64,000 bases of DNA from Aphelocoma coerulescens (GCF_041296385.1 NC_091016.1:20621497-20685496), one strand, 5' to 3'; positions 22,853 through 36,715 are shown, counted from the stretch's first letter. The notes: generated by a model from the sequence alone, not told the origin. Numbers and translations are program-made.

Positions 22853-25800
22853 AAGTTAAAGACAGCCATGAGAAGCGAAAAAGGGAGAGGTGCAAGGAGA
22901 ATGTGAAATAGAGCCATCTGTAATCCCCAGTGCTGCAGCTATTTCAGGAAGAAAGCAGTGAGCAGTGCGTGCACAGCCCAAGGATGCAGAGGGCTTTAGT
23001 TCAGAGGATGATGTCTGCAGTGCAATTCCAGGAAAAGCAAGGACTCAGAGTGTGTGCAAAGCCAGGCACCTGTCACTCAGCTGCCATATTTGCAGCTGTA
23101 CTATTAAATGAATGTTTTGATTCCAGCTGGGCTGTGGTGCCAGATGCAATATTGTTAAAACAACAGTGATAAGCAGCAATCTTAGGCTAGGCAAGCGTGA
23201 CCAACTGCAGGTGATGGAAAATAAGTCTTCTGAGGCCAGCTGGCAGCAGCAGGCAGCGGCTAAAAGCTGCACAAAATGAAACCTGATCATATTTAGGGTA
23301 AACACTTGTCTACAGAAGTATTGTATAAAGCAAGCATCTTTCTGCAGAGGTGTCAGTGACTGGGGACACTGTGGGCAGAGCTCGGGTCATAATAGCTGCT
23401 CAAAACAAAGGCAAAAGGAAAACTACAGTGGGAGTGGTCTGTATGAGGCAGGTGTGGATTTTGAGCAGCAGAGGAGGCTTTAGAACCCTAGTGCTCCTTA
23501 GCTAAAAATTTAAGTGAATGTCATCAGTGGCAAGAAAACACGGAAGGGCTTGAACTTGGATAGAGGAATTACTATGAAAGGATGTGAACAGTCCAGAGGA
23601 CAAGGCAGTGTTCCTACACACCTGCTGTACAGGAGTGCCTGCTGCCATCACAGGATTAAGAGACATTAGGATGCAAAGGTGTGCCAAGAAAGGCCATGTC
23701 CACAGTGCAGGAATTAGTTATGTTCACATCAGCAACTAGGAAAAGGCAGGGAAAGACTAGCCCCAAATTTACAAAGATTCCCGTGGGGAAAAAAAGATGT
23801 ACCACAGTGAGGAGGGTGGTACAACTGCTCTCTGCAGAAGTTTCCTGGAGGTGCCAGGAGAAGCATCAGAGCCATTCCCAGGCTGACTTACTACAGTTGT
23901 GGCACCTTTACAAACAGATTTCTTCACAAACAACCCGTTTAGTTTTACAAGCCTAGGGACCATGTGACACCTAAATAGTGCAGGAGTGCTCACTGCTGAC
24001 ACTGCACATCCATCTTGCATGAAGGCAGCATCATTTTGCAGTGTATCTTACACTGGTACTAAATCCCTTTTATTATGGAAGAGGGTGTAATAGTACGATT
24101 CCAGAGATTTAAAAAGTTTTATTGTTATATTTATTGACAATACATAATAAAGTTTCTTCCAGCATTCATTGGCTTTTTGACTGCCTCACTTACACTTTAT
24201 AACTGCAGGATTTTTTTCTCTTTTTCATTTTATTTATTTTTTTTTCAGATTTATCTCTTTGTTGATTAAGAACCACAGGATCTGCATACTTATAAAACAA
24301 ACCACAGGCCTTTCACCGAATGATTAACTAAGGGAATCATTCATTAAGTTTCAAATCCATGTGGGACCTAGTATGGAGGCACAGAAGGAGGATGGTGAAA
24401 GTACTTCATGGATAGATTAAAGAGACTACAAAACTTAAAAGCAATGATAAAGACAGGATGTGTAAGCATAGTATCAAAAGCCCAAGCACAAATAATGCTA
24501 CCAGTTTGCTACAGCCTCTTTGCAATTTCTGAAGTAGGATTTGTAGGATTCAGCCCATTCTGGTGTCACTATTGGAATAGCTCATAAACTCTCAGGTGTT
24601 TTTAAAGACATCTGGATAAGTACCTTCAATCAGAATATTCATGGTCTTGCTATGAGAGTATGTTTTTGAATTAAAATCCATTTTACGTTGGCTTTACATC
24701 ACATTTTATGTTTGAATGCTACAGATTGGTTTTAAGCAGCTTACCAAATCTCAGACTCCTGTTTTAAATGACTGCATCAGCACAATGCAGCAGTGCTGCC
24801 TGGGTGTCACACCATCCCTTTTGTGTGGCAGGAGGGACATCAGAGGACAGTGTGAACCTGGCAGCCTTGCAGAAACCTGCTTCACTCTGCACTGACTTTG
24901 AACTCCTCCTCATGGTGTAACCTGCCATTCTCATTACCATGCAGGAACTTGTTCCTGGTAGTTGCAGCAGAAACATCTTTAAAATTCAGTTCCCAAGAGC
25001 TCTCCATCCTTGCTCAACACAGCAACCCTCAGTAACTGAGCACTAGCACAACAAGGAATTAAAATATGTATGGCACAACAATATGAAAAAAATGTATATG
25101 AAAAAATTAAATTCTAGTGCCGGGGAGGTGTTCTGCATGGAGACCTTTGGACTTCCCCTGGTTCATGAGAACTAAGGATGCCACTGACAAAGCCATTTAA
25201 TCCCATGCTGTTCCTTGGAGCTCAATGTGTCTCATTAACCACCAAAGCAAAGCATGTAATGAATAATCCACGTTATCCATTAAAACAAACAAACAAATAA
25301 AATCAAACTCTTTGACTTTCCTCAACCACCATGCTCCTTTTCTGCCAGGAATGCACTTAATTGCTTATCTGAAATTTCGATTATTGCAGAAACAGGTCGG
25401 GTAGAGTTGAAGGGATTACAATTAACTTCTCTTTGTGCTAATGCAGTTCATAATTATTAAAGATAAACAAGAAAAGAAACCAAAACCTAAAGGTTTTGAT
25501 CATCAAACACACAAGCTGGATACCTGGGCCACATCTGTATTGCATTTGCCAGCCCTCAATCATGGCATGTCAGAGTCTGGATACAAATAGTTTTCCTAAT
25601 CAAGCCTGACTGTCCTTGAGTGTGTTTGCAAATATTTTTCAGGTAACCTGGAAGAAAATATGTTATTAAAGGACCCATGCTTGATCTGTGAGCTGTTTGC
25701 TTTGACTGTTAGCTACTTCCTGCTGTGGCAGTGGCGTGACAGAATGGGCACCAGGAAAAGGAAAACAACCTGTGTGAATTGAGACAGATACAGATAATGT

Positions 25801-28800
25801 GGCTCCCTGTGTAAACAAACATTTGGCTTGAGAGCCCCTGTGTTTTATAACATTTATAAATCTTTCTACTGGACAAGGCTGTGCAGGGAATGATGTGATG
25901 ACACAAATACTGTGACTTGTGCTGATTATTTAGGCACCACTGGAAAATCAGATAGCAGGAAAAAACCCAAACAAAGAACATTTTTTTTTTTTCTGGATAA
26001 TGTAAAAAAAGATAATTTAGTGATGGACTTCCTCATATTGTTAAAACCTTCTACCAATCAAAACCTTTTTCAGACAAGGGGAACTGGATCCCTTCCTGGA
26101 GCCAACAAAACTGTTGTCAGTCTGTTCCTTTCATCAATTTTTTTAATGCCAGCAAAAAGTTTTCTGTACTCACAGGTTATAAGGAGAGCCTCATGGTGCA
26201 GCCACACTGCTAATAGCTGTTCAGAGAAATAATGTTCTGAGGACTGAGCCAGAGTGAAGAGAGGCTCCAGACTCTGCTAAAAAGATTTCTCACAAGTGCC
26301 CCTCCTACCAAAATGACCAGCCAGAACCAAGGATGGCTCAGTGGGACATGTGTCTGTGCCACAGCAACACTGCTTTATTAACTTGCTGATGAGTTTAAAT
26401 TCCCAGCAACAACAAAGGTCAAGAGGGTCAAGAAAAGCAAGTTTGAGATGTCCAAGTCCCATTGCCCAACTGCCCCATGTACCCAGAATCAACCAGGAGC
26501 ATCTTACCCAGGTACAGCTGGATCTTCTGGAGGATGTTTTTCAGAGAGCTCACTCACCATTTGCTCTGAAACTCTCCTCTCCTCCTACCCCCTCCTGCCT
26601 TTAAAGTAAATGATATCTTGCTGCCAGAAGTAGTGCAAATAACGAGAAGATAATTTACTTCACAGGGACTATGGGTCACCAATTGGCTACAGCTGTGAGA
26701 AAGGTAAATGTGCTTTTAAACTCCATTACCAGAGATATTCCAATACAGATCTAATAGAAAAGCTATTCTGGAAGACATTCTGCAAGGTAGGTTGTATATA
26801 AGCAGATATTTGCTTAACCCTGTGTTTCCAGTTGGTCATTAAACTGCTCTGAATCCTGCCAGTATTTTGGGAAATCTTTGCAATTTACCAATTCAGAATT
26901 CAAATACAAATATAGTCTCATTATATACCAGCTTTCCGGTCCTGAATACATTCTTCTTATGGGAGAAATGAATAAATTGAGATCATTGGCAAGTGGGAGA
27001 GCTTTACAAGGTAATAAACAACTTTAACATTTCAGTCAAAACAGCAAACTTAATGATGAAATGTAAGTTTCACTTCTTTTTCCCAGCGAGTTAAGAGAAG
27101 CATGCTTTTAGCAGCTGTTTGCATCCTTCTACCCCAGCCCCTACCAGAATTAACAAACAAAAAAATCTGGTTTTGAACATCCTGAGCTGACAAAGAGGAA
27201 AAGAAAAAGGTGGGGGGCTTTTTATTGTTTTACTGAGTTTTTTTTAATGTATTATTATAGAACAGTAGTATGGCACTGTGGTGGATTCAATGGCAATTTA
27301 AAGAACCTCTCATTCTCTCCCCAGAAGATCATCTTTGCCGTGCAGTTACTTGCTGTAACTTACTAAGCAAGAGTGAAATAGAATTGCCTTATTGACTTCA
27401 TCAGAGTGCAATCATTGCTTTGGTTTTGGTGACAAGATGTGATTCCGCAGAGTTCTGGGTGTACTCCAGGGCAGGTGTCAAAGGAAAAGTGCTGGGAGAG
27501 CTATAAAAGTTGTGTGTGCTCGCCCTCCAGCTCTCCCACCTTCCTCTCCCCTCCCTGCCCTTATCCTGGTGTTTGTCCCAGTCTGTGGAGATGCTCGTTC
27601 TCTGAGGATGCCTCAGTGGCCAGGGTCCCTGCTGGCCTGAGCCCTGAGGCACTGCTGGCTGCCAGCTGTGGCACAAGTCACTCCACACACTGCTGCTCTG
27701 ATGGTGACAGTGGCCCATGGAGAGATGAAATGTGATCAAAAATCTAATAGCAGCTACATTTCGGATGCTGTCCACTGCTCTTTTTCTTTTTAAATCCCCT
27801 CTCCATCTGCTGGTGGTGGTTGCATTATTTTTCTTCCTCCCCTCACCCCCATTTTGGGACATGTCTTTAAATTTTACTTGCCATAATGAGCCAAATCTGC
27901 CCAGTCTTTCATGTGCCACATGCAGCAATACTGAATGATACACTGCAGGGATCACCAGGGTTTGTTAGAGATTTCAAGCTGAATAACAGGATCTGTGTGT
28001 TCTCAGTCTTTAATTTTTCATTTCTTGAAGCCATGAGCAAGACCAGAAGGACTTTGGGAAGGAAACTTCAGGGTCAGCTTTCAATATTTGATGCTATTAA
28101 CAAGCTAGGACACCTTCAGAAATTCTACATCAGCTTTGAAAGGAAACAGACACAAATGTTAAAGTTGCTATACAAATGTTTATAGAGATGGCAAAGATAT
28201 GCTGCAGAGCCAGTTTCACCAAGAAATATTGATTGTGTTGGAGCTTATGTGCTTAACTATTTCACTGCATGGATTTTATAGGTGACATTTGAAAAAGGTT
28301 AATGCATTCATCTTATTCTGAGCTAAGGGGGACCACAGACTACCATGTAACAGGGTGTTGTCATATATATACTGAATGACAGTAGTTTTATAGAAAACTT
28401 TAAAACTATATCAAATGTCAATACCTAAGTAAAAATACACATTTTAAATCAATATTTTTTGTTATAGTCTAGTTAATCTCAGGGCGATGATAACAGGAAT
28501 ATTGAAGCGTGATCTCTCGAAAGTTTAAAATGAAGGTAGGAGAGTGAATTTCATAACAAGTTGCCTCTTTGCCTCATCCAAACAACTCTTTGGAGTATAT
28601 GTTCTCAGACAGAGCCAGTAGACAGTGCTGAATGTTTTCCAAAGGTACGGTAAGTACCACCCTAGTACAAGAATCTCATAATTTAGCTACTGGCAGTACA
28701 AAAAATGATGACTTCACTTTTGAAAAAAACCATTACACAACTCCTCAGACAGGTTAGGACCCTATAAAAAATTATCAGCTGAATGTTACTTTCAAAGTTC

Positions 28801-31559
28801 ATCTACTGTGCATCACACATTTTCTTGTTGTCCTTTGCAGTTTTGGTGAGGTACAGAACAGCACAACCTGAAAATTGCTCTCTAGGTCCTCTCGTTCCCC
28901 AGGGGCAGACTGTCTAATAAATAGTCTGTGTCTACACCAGCAGAAATACCACCCAGCCTAGTCAAACTTAAAGAGATGGCTAGGCTGACCCAGGTTAAAA
29001 TGAAATTCCATCTTAACTTTCCTCCAGAGCTGAGAAAACTGGTGCTGTCAGTCTCTGGTGAGAACTCTAAAGCACCATGCTCATCTCAGTGTTTGTAGGA
29101 TCATTTGATTTCAGCCCTGAATTGAATAGGAACTACCTGGCCAGAAGCCATTGCCATCAAGTTTCAGGTAAAGCTGGGATGAGGGAATGCCTGAGCCTGC
29201 TGTCCTGCAGGTTTTGATCCAAACTTCAGTCAAGAGAAGAGAAGATCTGTGGAGAGCCTGATCCCTTCCTCTCCTTTCAACAGCAGGAGTGACAGCATCA
29301 TGACATGGAGAGGAAGCAGTGACTGATCCACAATGCCCAAGTGGTCCTCTGACAGCAGGGGAGGAACCTCAGTCTCTAGGCCATGCTCCCTGTTCTGACC
29401 ATTTTGAAGCTGACTCGATAAACTAAGATGAAGTGTGAAAGAGGCCCCAAACCCACGAAATTCTAGGTGAAAGAACATCCAGTGATTAAAGGCACAGGCT
29501 CTGCTTTGCAAGGCAAGGAACCAGTGTCAAGAAGTTCCTGGAAAAGGCCGTGAGGTTGAACAGACAGATGTGCAGGGTTTGGAGGGTGGGACACAATCAG
29601 CTGAATGAATCACTGTTACAGGAAAGAATGCACTTCTCACCGATGGTAGCACAGATAATCTCTTGCATTTAATACAAGCTTTGAAAACTCAATTTTCTCA
29701 CAAAATCTCTGTGCATTCCTTCTTTTACAAACTTTAACTGCTTTTACAGACCCCACAGGCAGATGATTCAATACAGGACAGCAGTCTTTTTTACTGCCTC
29801 TCTTCTGAGCAGCTGCTGAGGTTTTGAAGAGCCAAATTGATCATTGTTATCTCAAATGACCTCTTAATAACTCTTAAACAGAACAGAGCCCACGAAGTTC
29901 TGAAATCATCATTTCACAAGTGTTTGCTGCACATATTACTTTTGGAATAAGGATCAACTTATGTCTCCTGCAAAGTCACTGCAAGTCTCCATTATAGTTC
30001 ACTTTCATCAAAAATGGAGCATTTCTTGACATGTTCTCATCTCTGCTACATAACTCATATTGACTACCTGCATTTTTTATATTGTAATCTAAATATGACA
30101 TAAAAAATAATTTACAGTCAAACATTTCATTTTTACCATCCCGTAGTGACATTCAGCTTTCCTAGTTCTAACTGCCCATATGTCCACCGGGGCCAATCAT
30201 TCTCTACTGACAGATCCATTTTTAGAAAGAAATGAGGAAAATCTTTCATATGCCTTGCAATGTAGCCCCATGGAAAAGTTTCATCTCGATGCTCTTTCTG
30301 TCTGCAGCAGGCAAGTGCTCGAGGAAACGGATCCCATTTTAAGCCACTACCAGAAACCAAAACTGAATCTTCTCTTTGTACAAATGTGGAAAATACCTGC
30401 TGCTGCTGAACAGCAAACCTCCTACAATGCAAGCATGACACAAACAAATTAAGTCCAACCAAGCAGAGACTCAGGGCACATGAATAGTAGGATGGCTCAG
30501 AAAAGACAATCCACAGAATCTAGAGCCATCTTGTTTTCCATCTCTGCCTTCTTATTACCCACCTGGGTAATAGGCTACCTGGATTATGTTAAAAAATTAT
30601 GACCTGTGAATTCCTCAGGGTATTTTTAGAGTCTGGGGGAGTGTGTGCACATGGGTGGGGAAGAGGAAGGAATCCAGAGAAACATTTCTTTTTCATTTCC
30701 TTTAGCCAAAAAAAATAAAAAAAGATTTTGAGGTTGTCAATCTTGAGATATAAAGCATGTGAGCTTACCTAATAAAAATATATTATAATTTCAAGTATTT
30801 GGGAGGCGTCTTGCCTTTCATAATTTCCAGGGAGTATATGATTGATTTCTAGGGATTAGTACTTCTATGCATGCCCAAAATTTGCTAACAACTTATCCTG
30901 ACATGAATATATCCATGACAAGGAAGAGAAATAGGTAGATACAGATGTATACTTCTAAAATAAAATCCAGTGCTCCCAAACCTGTTTGTCTGTGTGCCAG
31001 GACTGGTGTTTAGCACAGCCCCAATGACAGCAGAACAGAGAGGAGATGATGGCTGTCGGCTGAGTTGGGTTTTAGCAGTGTCATCCACTGCTTACTCATG
31101 AGCAGTATGGGAGCCTCAGCTCAGGTCTTGCTGATCAAATGATTAAGTTCACTTTTTGTTTAGCCTGCAAGCCAAATTATAAACTTTATTAGCCTAGAGG
31201 TGATACTAGAAAGGTGAAAAAAGAGGAATGTGATCATTATCCTTGAAGTTCTGCAGAAAATGCAATATTTGCAGAGACCTATTTAGAAGAAGAAACTTCT
31301 TCAGACAAAGTGAAAAGGAATATAAAAATTCTGCCTTTATACCTGAGAATGAATCTGGCTTTGTAAGACAAGTAATGTATCACAACAGCAGATGCAGCAG
31401 AAAACAAAATCAAGGGTATAACATGGTTGGACAAAACAAGATCTCAGCAACTGTATGTGTTAGTTATTGGTGGATGCTGAATCCTGCCATATCAGTGAAT
31501 GTTTAAGAATAAGTCTGTATACACACTCTGTAATTGAATGTCAAGAAAAATGAAAATAT
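22853..31559. other. Intergenic, nothing recognised
   Basis: Long stretch without supported genes. The 184-codon minus-strand frame at 27401-27955 is the second longest in the window. It crosses a local GC-richer, pyrimidine-rich patch around 27520-27720, which removes stop codons, and its translation matches no family I know. Other frames are around 120 codons or less. Confidence 0.5.
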
Positions 31560-31870
31560 ATTGTTTTATTGCTACTGTTCATTGATTTATCGAAGTGATT
31601 TATTGTCATCGGACATGAGGACCAACAAATCATTTTGCTGACACCATCAGCTGCCTTAACTAGGTTGTCAGTTCACGACATTAAAGGTAATGGATGGTGA
31701 TTATTTTACTGTAATGGGTTTAATCAGTGCTTTGAATGACTTAGCAGTCGTGTCATAGTATAGCCAAGTCATCATTCATCAAGGCAGCACTTTGTTTACC
31801 AACATCATCTATAATTCATCTGATTGTTGACAATCATCAACAAATACCTCTCAGGCTAAGTTTTATCAGA
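31560..31870. promoter_or_regulatory. Candidate conserved noncoding element
   Basis: This has the texture of deeply conserved vertebrate noncoding elements: AT-rich but non-repetitive, dense in homeodomain/PBX-type (TGATTTAT, TGATTG), SOX-type (ATTGT) and E-box (CAGCTG) motifs, with scattered CpGs at TATCGAAG and GTCATCGG. It includes a perfect inverted repeat at 31821-31836. No coding potential is seen. In a desert flanking a developmental neuronal gene such an element would most likely be an enhancer. This is a judgement from pattern only. Confidence 0.35.
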
Positions 31871-33058
31871 AATGAAAATCTGCACGGTTGCAGCATACTA
31901 ACTAACCCCAGTTTACAACCAGAGAAGAAACACAGGAAGGTGCTTGCTCCCCTCTGAGAAGAGGAACTGTCAGCCTCAAGAGGCACTGCCAGATGAGGCT
32001 GCATTCCCCTGGGCTGTGTTTCAGCCCAGCACCAGGATTTACAGCTTTCTGAAACACACAGTGCTTGTTCTGTTTTATGTGAATGCTCTGAATTGAATTC
32101 TGCATTACACAGAAATTTGGGCTCATCTTAGAAAAAGAGAAGTGCAACCAACCTGCTCTGTATTCCCAACAGAGGAAAAAGTGCAAGCATAACCTGTCTG
32201 TTTTCTCTCCCTGAATAGGATTGAATCACACAGTTATTTGTATTATGATTGAGTTACTTGTGGGCAACTCCAGATTCATAAAAGTTCCTGTTAACTTTGT
32301 GGAAAAGGGTGCAGTAGTTGAAACATTATCATCTTAAGACAGGCCTTTAGATCATTATTTGTATTATGACTTTTATGGGTAAGGGTCAACATGCAGATTG
32401 CTAAAAATGTCTCATATTGAGCTGACAGGGTAATTACCCAATTACCTACAAAGTTAGATTGTTAATACAAATTACTGGAAACTTTCTAGAGCTCCAGTAG
32501 CTTCCCTACTACTTTTAGTTCAAACTTTTCTCTGACATTTTCCTCACAGATCTCAACATTTATATTCTACTTATCTACTGGTGCATGGACAGAGAGCTAC
32601 TTTAGATGTAGCAAAAGTAGAGTATCAAAGTTCTGCCTTTCAGGCGTGAGAAAGACCCTGGCTGAGTAAAAGACAAGTGGCAGCTGTTCCAGATACCTTA
32701 ATGGAAAAGGAAATAATTTCAAAGTTATAGGAAAATATTTTACATTTCAAAAACATATTTGATTATTGTGTATAAATATGTAAGAGACCAGCAGAACTGG
32801 AGTTTAAAGAAAATATATTTGAAAAGAATGTTTAAAGTAAGAATAATCCTCTCTTTCTTACTTCATACTGAAGGTATGGCTTACAAATCTTAAAACTATG
32901 AGAAATGAATGCATTTTGTGAATAGGTGGATCAGCTTTTGAGGGTACAAGTAGGATAAGGAATAAAAATTACCTTCAAGGCCAGCAGCAAACAGAAATCA
33001 GTGTTCCAGTGCAAAGACTAGACTAGACTAGAGCTGTCTTAGAGCTGTCTGATGTGCC
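31871..33058. other. Intergenic, nothing recognised
   Basis: AT-rich sequence ending in a short patch with three GACTA units and two copies of AGAGCTGTCT (about 33015-33050), directly before a poly(A) run. No gene or element supported. Confidence 0.5.
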
Positions 33059-33086
33059 AAAAAAAAAAAAAAAAAAAAAAAAAAAA
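33059..33086. repeat. Poly(A) tract, 28 A
   Basis: Twenty-eight uninterrupted A residues. The small direct repeats just upstream suggest a locally unstable, slippage-prone site rather than a retroposed mRNA, because no gene-like sequence precedes it. Confidence 0.95.
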
Positions 33087-33300
33087 GTGTCTAAAGCGCT
33101 ATGGAAAATATTAAATTAATATTAAATTATGGCCTGATTGCGCAGGAGAAAATGTATGACCAGATGTATAAGCACCCATACCCACTTTATCATCCAAACT
33201 GTGAAGAGATAGAAGTGAAATAAAGACAGCAACACATAGCATTAGGAATAAGTTATCATGCAAATTAGTAATATCCTGGCAATATCCTAGACTAGGATAT

Positions 33301-33400
33301 CCATGGATTAGAGATGGTCTGCAGTAGGGAAGTTACTTTTATTAGAGTTAAGAGGAGATTAAATGAGTTATTAGAGATTTCTTCCAACCCTAATAGTCTT
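33301..33400 (+). mobile_element. CR1 3'-end remnant (short)
   Basis: The segment ending 'gagatttcttccaaccctaa' followed by 'tagtctt' resembles the last bases of a CR1 element, where a 'gaggtcccttccaaccctaa' phrase precedes the terminal ATTCTATG repeats. The upstream part is only loosely similar. It may instead belong to an older CR1/L3 copy. Confidence 0.45.
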
Positions 33401-35629
33401 CCACATGCAGGGAAGCTGAAGGGAATTGGAAGAACTGATAAAGAATGACATGTAGCCAACAAATGTCATTACTATAAAATGGAAAGGTACCAATGCTGGT
33501 GCAAGCCCAAGACTACAGAAATTGTACTCATTTGGTGAGGATTGTTTGATCATTTTAAAAGCAACTGATATTAGTGCCACATAGAAAGTACAAGAAAAAT
33601 ACCTAAAAAGCTTTGGAAAACTCCAAACTTACAGTCACTAAATATTGAGTATTTTCACAGAACATGACCCTGAAAACTAAAATACTGCATTTATTAGCAT
33701 CCTGGCAGTTATATATAATTTCTTTAGCAGAAACTCCTAATACAGTGAGACATTACAGTCTTAAAATTTTGCAATGTTGTTGCCTAAATACCTTATTCAA
33801 CATTGCAAGATTCTTGAACTAGATGTCTTCATGGAAAGGCTTTTTCACAAAGTTCAGCTTGCGTGAATAACATGCTGGATGTTTATTCACGAACTTAGCA
33901 ACTCTTGTGTCTTCTGAACTCAGGCAAATTATAGTCCCTGTATTTAGGATATAAAACTGAAGCTTAAATGCTGTAAGGTCCAGGTTTGCTGACTTGGCAG
34001 GCAGCAGGGTACCTCATCACAAAGATGTTATGACACTGAGCAGAATATTCTATTTAAAAGGCAGTTGCTAGGTCTTTCAGGAGATGAAGCAAACCTTAAA
34101 TACATGCAAAGAGAGTATCTTAGTCAGAGTAGCTTGATATTTGCTAATAATATTAATAATATTAAATATTTTCTTGATGAAGCCTGGTTTGGGGAAGAGT
34201 GTTTTTGAGCTTCTCTTTGGTTTGGGGTTGGTTTTTTCATGAACTGGCTGAAGGTGAAAACTCAAATTTGATTCCTGCCAGGGAAACCTTTTTTGTAGAA
34301 ACATTCCCTTACCTCCAGCACCTGTCATTGCCTTTGCATGGTCTGACCAAATATTCATAAAGTCTTCCCTCCTCAAAACTGAGGAACAAGAGATCTGTAC
34401 ATTTAATGAGTGTGTACCTAAAGCTTTCCCCCTTGGTATTTCTGAGATGCTGAGCCAGCATGCAGATCCCCCTTTTAAAGAGACATTTTCTTTGCAAGAT
34501 ATTTTACTGATGTCAGTAGCAGCACTGGGCATATTAATAGCAAAAAAACCTGAGACACATTAATAAAAAGTGCCTTCATGGAGCTGCTTTCATGACCCTT
34601 ACTCCAGAACATACTCAGATATTTGGCAGAAACCACACACACAAAGTGAACTGTCTGGGTTTGGAGTCAGTGCCCCTCTAAGCTGACATGTCTCTGACAA
34701 CTGGGGTGGCAAGAAGCACTGTTGTAGGCAGTGCTTGAGTAATGCCTGCACTGCAGGCAGAAGAGGAGGCAGCAGAGCTGCTGAGCTTTAATCTACACAT
34801 CTCCAGCAGTGCCAGCACTGAAGATACAGCAGCACTGGCTTCAGCCAGCAATGCATTAGCAACAGACTGAAACCCACACCTCTCTGTCTTCATTTATCCT
34901 CATGTTTCATCAAGTCTTCAGAGAGTGGTGGGGGATGTGAAATCCCTCAGCACAGGATTGATTTGAGTGTCTTGCAGAGATAATTCACACGTCAATACTG
35001 TTAACCATTTCATTTTTTCTTATGAAGGAAGGGAAGGAGGATAACAAATCACATTGGAATCTAGTTTCAAGCTTCCAGCAAACTCAACAAATCAAGAACT
35101 GGAAGCTATACTGAGCTGAAGAAAATGGTAAAGGGCATGTTATGGAGTCAAATCTGAAAATCACAGCATGGACAGGCAAAAGAGATGTCAAGGATCAATT
35201 AACAAAAAGCAAAGATCTTCTTCCAAAACGATGTATCAATAATAGTGTGTCTGCCAAAGAGTTTCTAGAAGCAACAATTAGTCAAAAGGATTGTGCTTTA
35301 TTAGAGGAGTGAAATCAATGCAGTCAGTGGCTGTTAGGAAATAATTGAGAGATGACATATAGCTTCTCTGCAGGAGAAAAGTCAGAGCAACTGCCTCAAA
35401 CCAAGATGTAAACAAGCAAGGTTTTAGATCAGAAAAGAGTAAGTTATTAGTATTTCAGTAAGAGTCCTGAAAGAAATCACACATGGAAGTACTCCTAGCT
35501 TAAACAGGCTCCATACATACAGAATCCTGAGTATTTCTTTAACAGATCAGTGGAAAGCTAGACCAGCAAATCTGACTTTTTACACCAAATGAATTAATAA
35601 AAATGGTAATAAAGAAAGAAGCAGCACAC
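33401..35629. other. Intergenic, nothing recognised
   Basis: A 151-codon minus-strand frame at 34077-34532 shows no recognisable domain and is treated as chance. The part near 35500-35629 may be a further decayed piece of the LINE relic to its right. Confidence 0.45.
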
Positions 35630-36715
35630 AGACAAATAAATACAACATAGGAAAGCCAGGACACAAAGCCACGTCCCACGAGGGTATTCAGGCTCTCTGA
35701 AAGAGATGATAAATGGGGATGAGGCCATTTCAATTGATCTTCTATACTTGGATTTCCAATGAGGTTTTGACAGGTTTTCCCAAGAAAGGGTTTTTAAAAA
35801 ATTAAACTCTATGGAAATAAAAGGAAGGTCTTTTCCAGGATAACTGACTTATTAAAAGGCAGAATGTAAAGGATAAAAATAAATAGTAATTTTCATAGTG
35901 TAGGGAAGTTAAACTGTGAGCCCATGTGAATCATCCCCAATGCATTTAAAGCTCAGGAAAGGAATAAATAATGAAGTGGAAGAGTTTCTTCATGATTCAA
36001 AATTATTCAGGGCACTGAAAATGAAAACTGATTACGAGAAGCAGCGGAATGATCTCACAATGCTGAATGATGGGACAATCAATCAATGTCAGGTGAAGTT
36101 TAAAGCATAGCATTTGAGGGAAGAATAGTCTAAATATATATATATTAATGTACTCTAAATTACCCCCCAGCATTCAGGAAAGATCTTGGAGTCATTACTG
36201 ATAGTTCTTTGAAAATTTTAGTTCATGGATCAGGGGCAGTGAGCAAGGAAAACAGAATGGCAAGAATCATTAATGAAGGACGAAAAACAAGAGCGAAACC
36301 ATCGTAATGCCCCTTTATAAACCCATGGTGTTCCCCCAGCTTGAATTCTGCGTGTCTTTCTAGGCACCCCACCTCTAAAAGGATAGAGCAGCAGTAGAAA
36401 ACTGATAAAGACAATCAAATGATCCCCCCCAAAAATACAGTATCCATACAAAGAAGGATCACACAGACTAAGTTTTTTTAAACTTGGAAAGGTGGGATGG
36501 ATTTATGTAAAAATAAGGAATGTTACTGCAAAGGAGTTTAGAGAACAAGTTATTCATTATGCCCCAGTTTGATTTGATGCTTCTTAATTTAAGCATTATC
36601 AGGCAGCAGATTAAAACTAGGAAAAGAAAGCAGATTTATCTTTTTGACCACAATCTATAACTAAAATGTCAAAATTAATTGCCAAGGAAAGTGTGGGAAT
36701 CAGCAGGTCTAGGAA
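35630..36715 (+). mobile_element. Ancient CR1/L3-like LINE with reverse transcriptase remains
   Basis: The best preserved old LINE in the window. At 35736-35771 the translation DLLYLDFQ-stop-GFD matches reverse transcriptase motif A (YLDFSKAFD) with an in-frame TGA. At 35970-36110 FLHDSKLFRALKMKTDYEK is a decayed motif C region (FADDTKLxRxVKTKxDCEx). Further on, DLGVITDSSLK and AVSKENRMARII match the conserved C-terminal part of CR1-clade ORF2, followed by remains of the 'LPLYKSMVRPHLEYC' region. Frameshifts and stops separate these blocks. The element is a dead fragment. Its age class suggests an insertion older than modern birds, possibly shared with reptiles. Confidence 0.85.

Noticed and set aside
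23670..23710. CAKKGH-like peptide suggesting a retroviral zinc knuckle
   Set aside because: The remaining zinc-binding cysteines are missing, and no other gag or pol similarity is found around it.
27401..27955. 184-codon minus-strand frame
   Set aside because: It runs across a pyrimidine-rich, GC-richer patch that suppresses stops. The translation resembles no family I know and there are no splice or promoter cues.
34077..34532. 151-codon minus-strand frame
   Set aside because: No recognisable domain and no supporting context.
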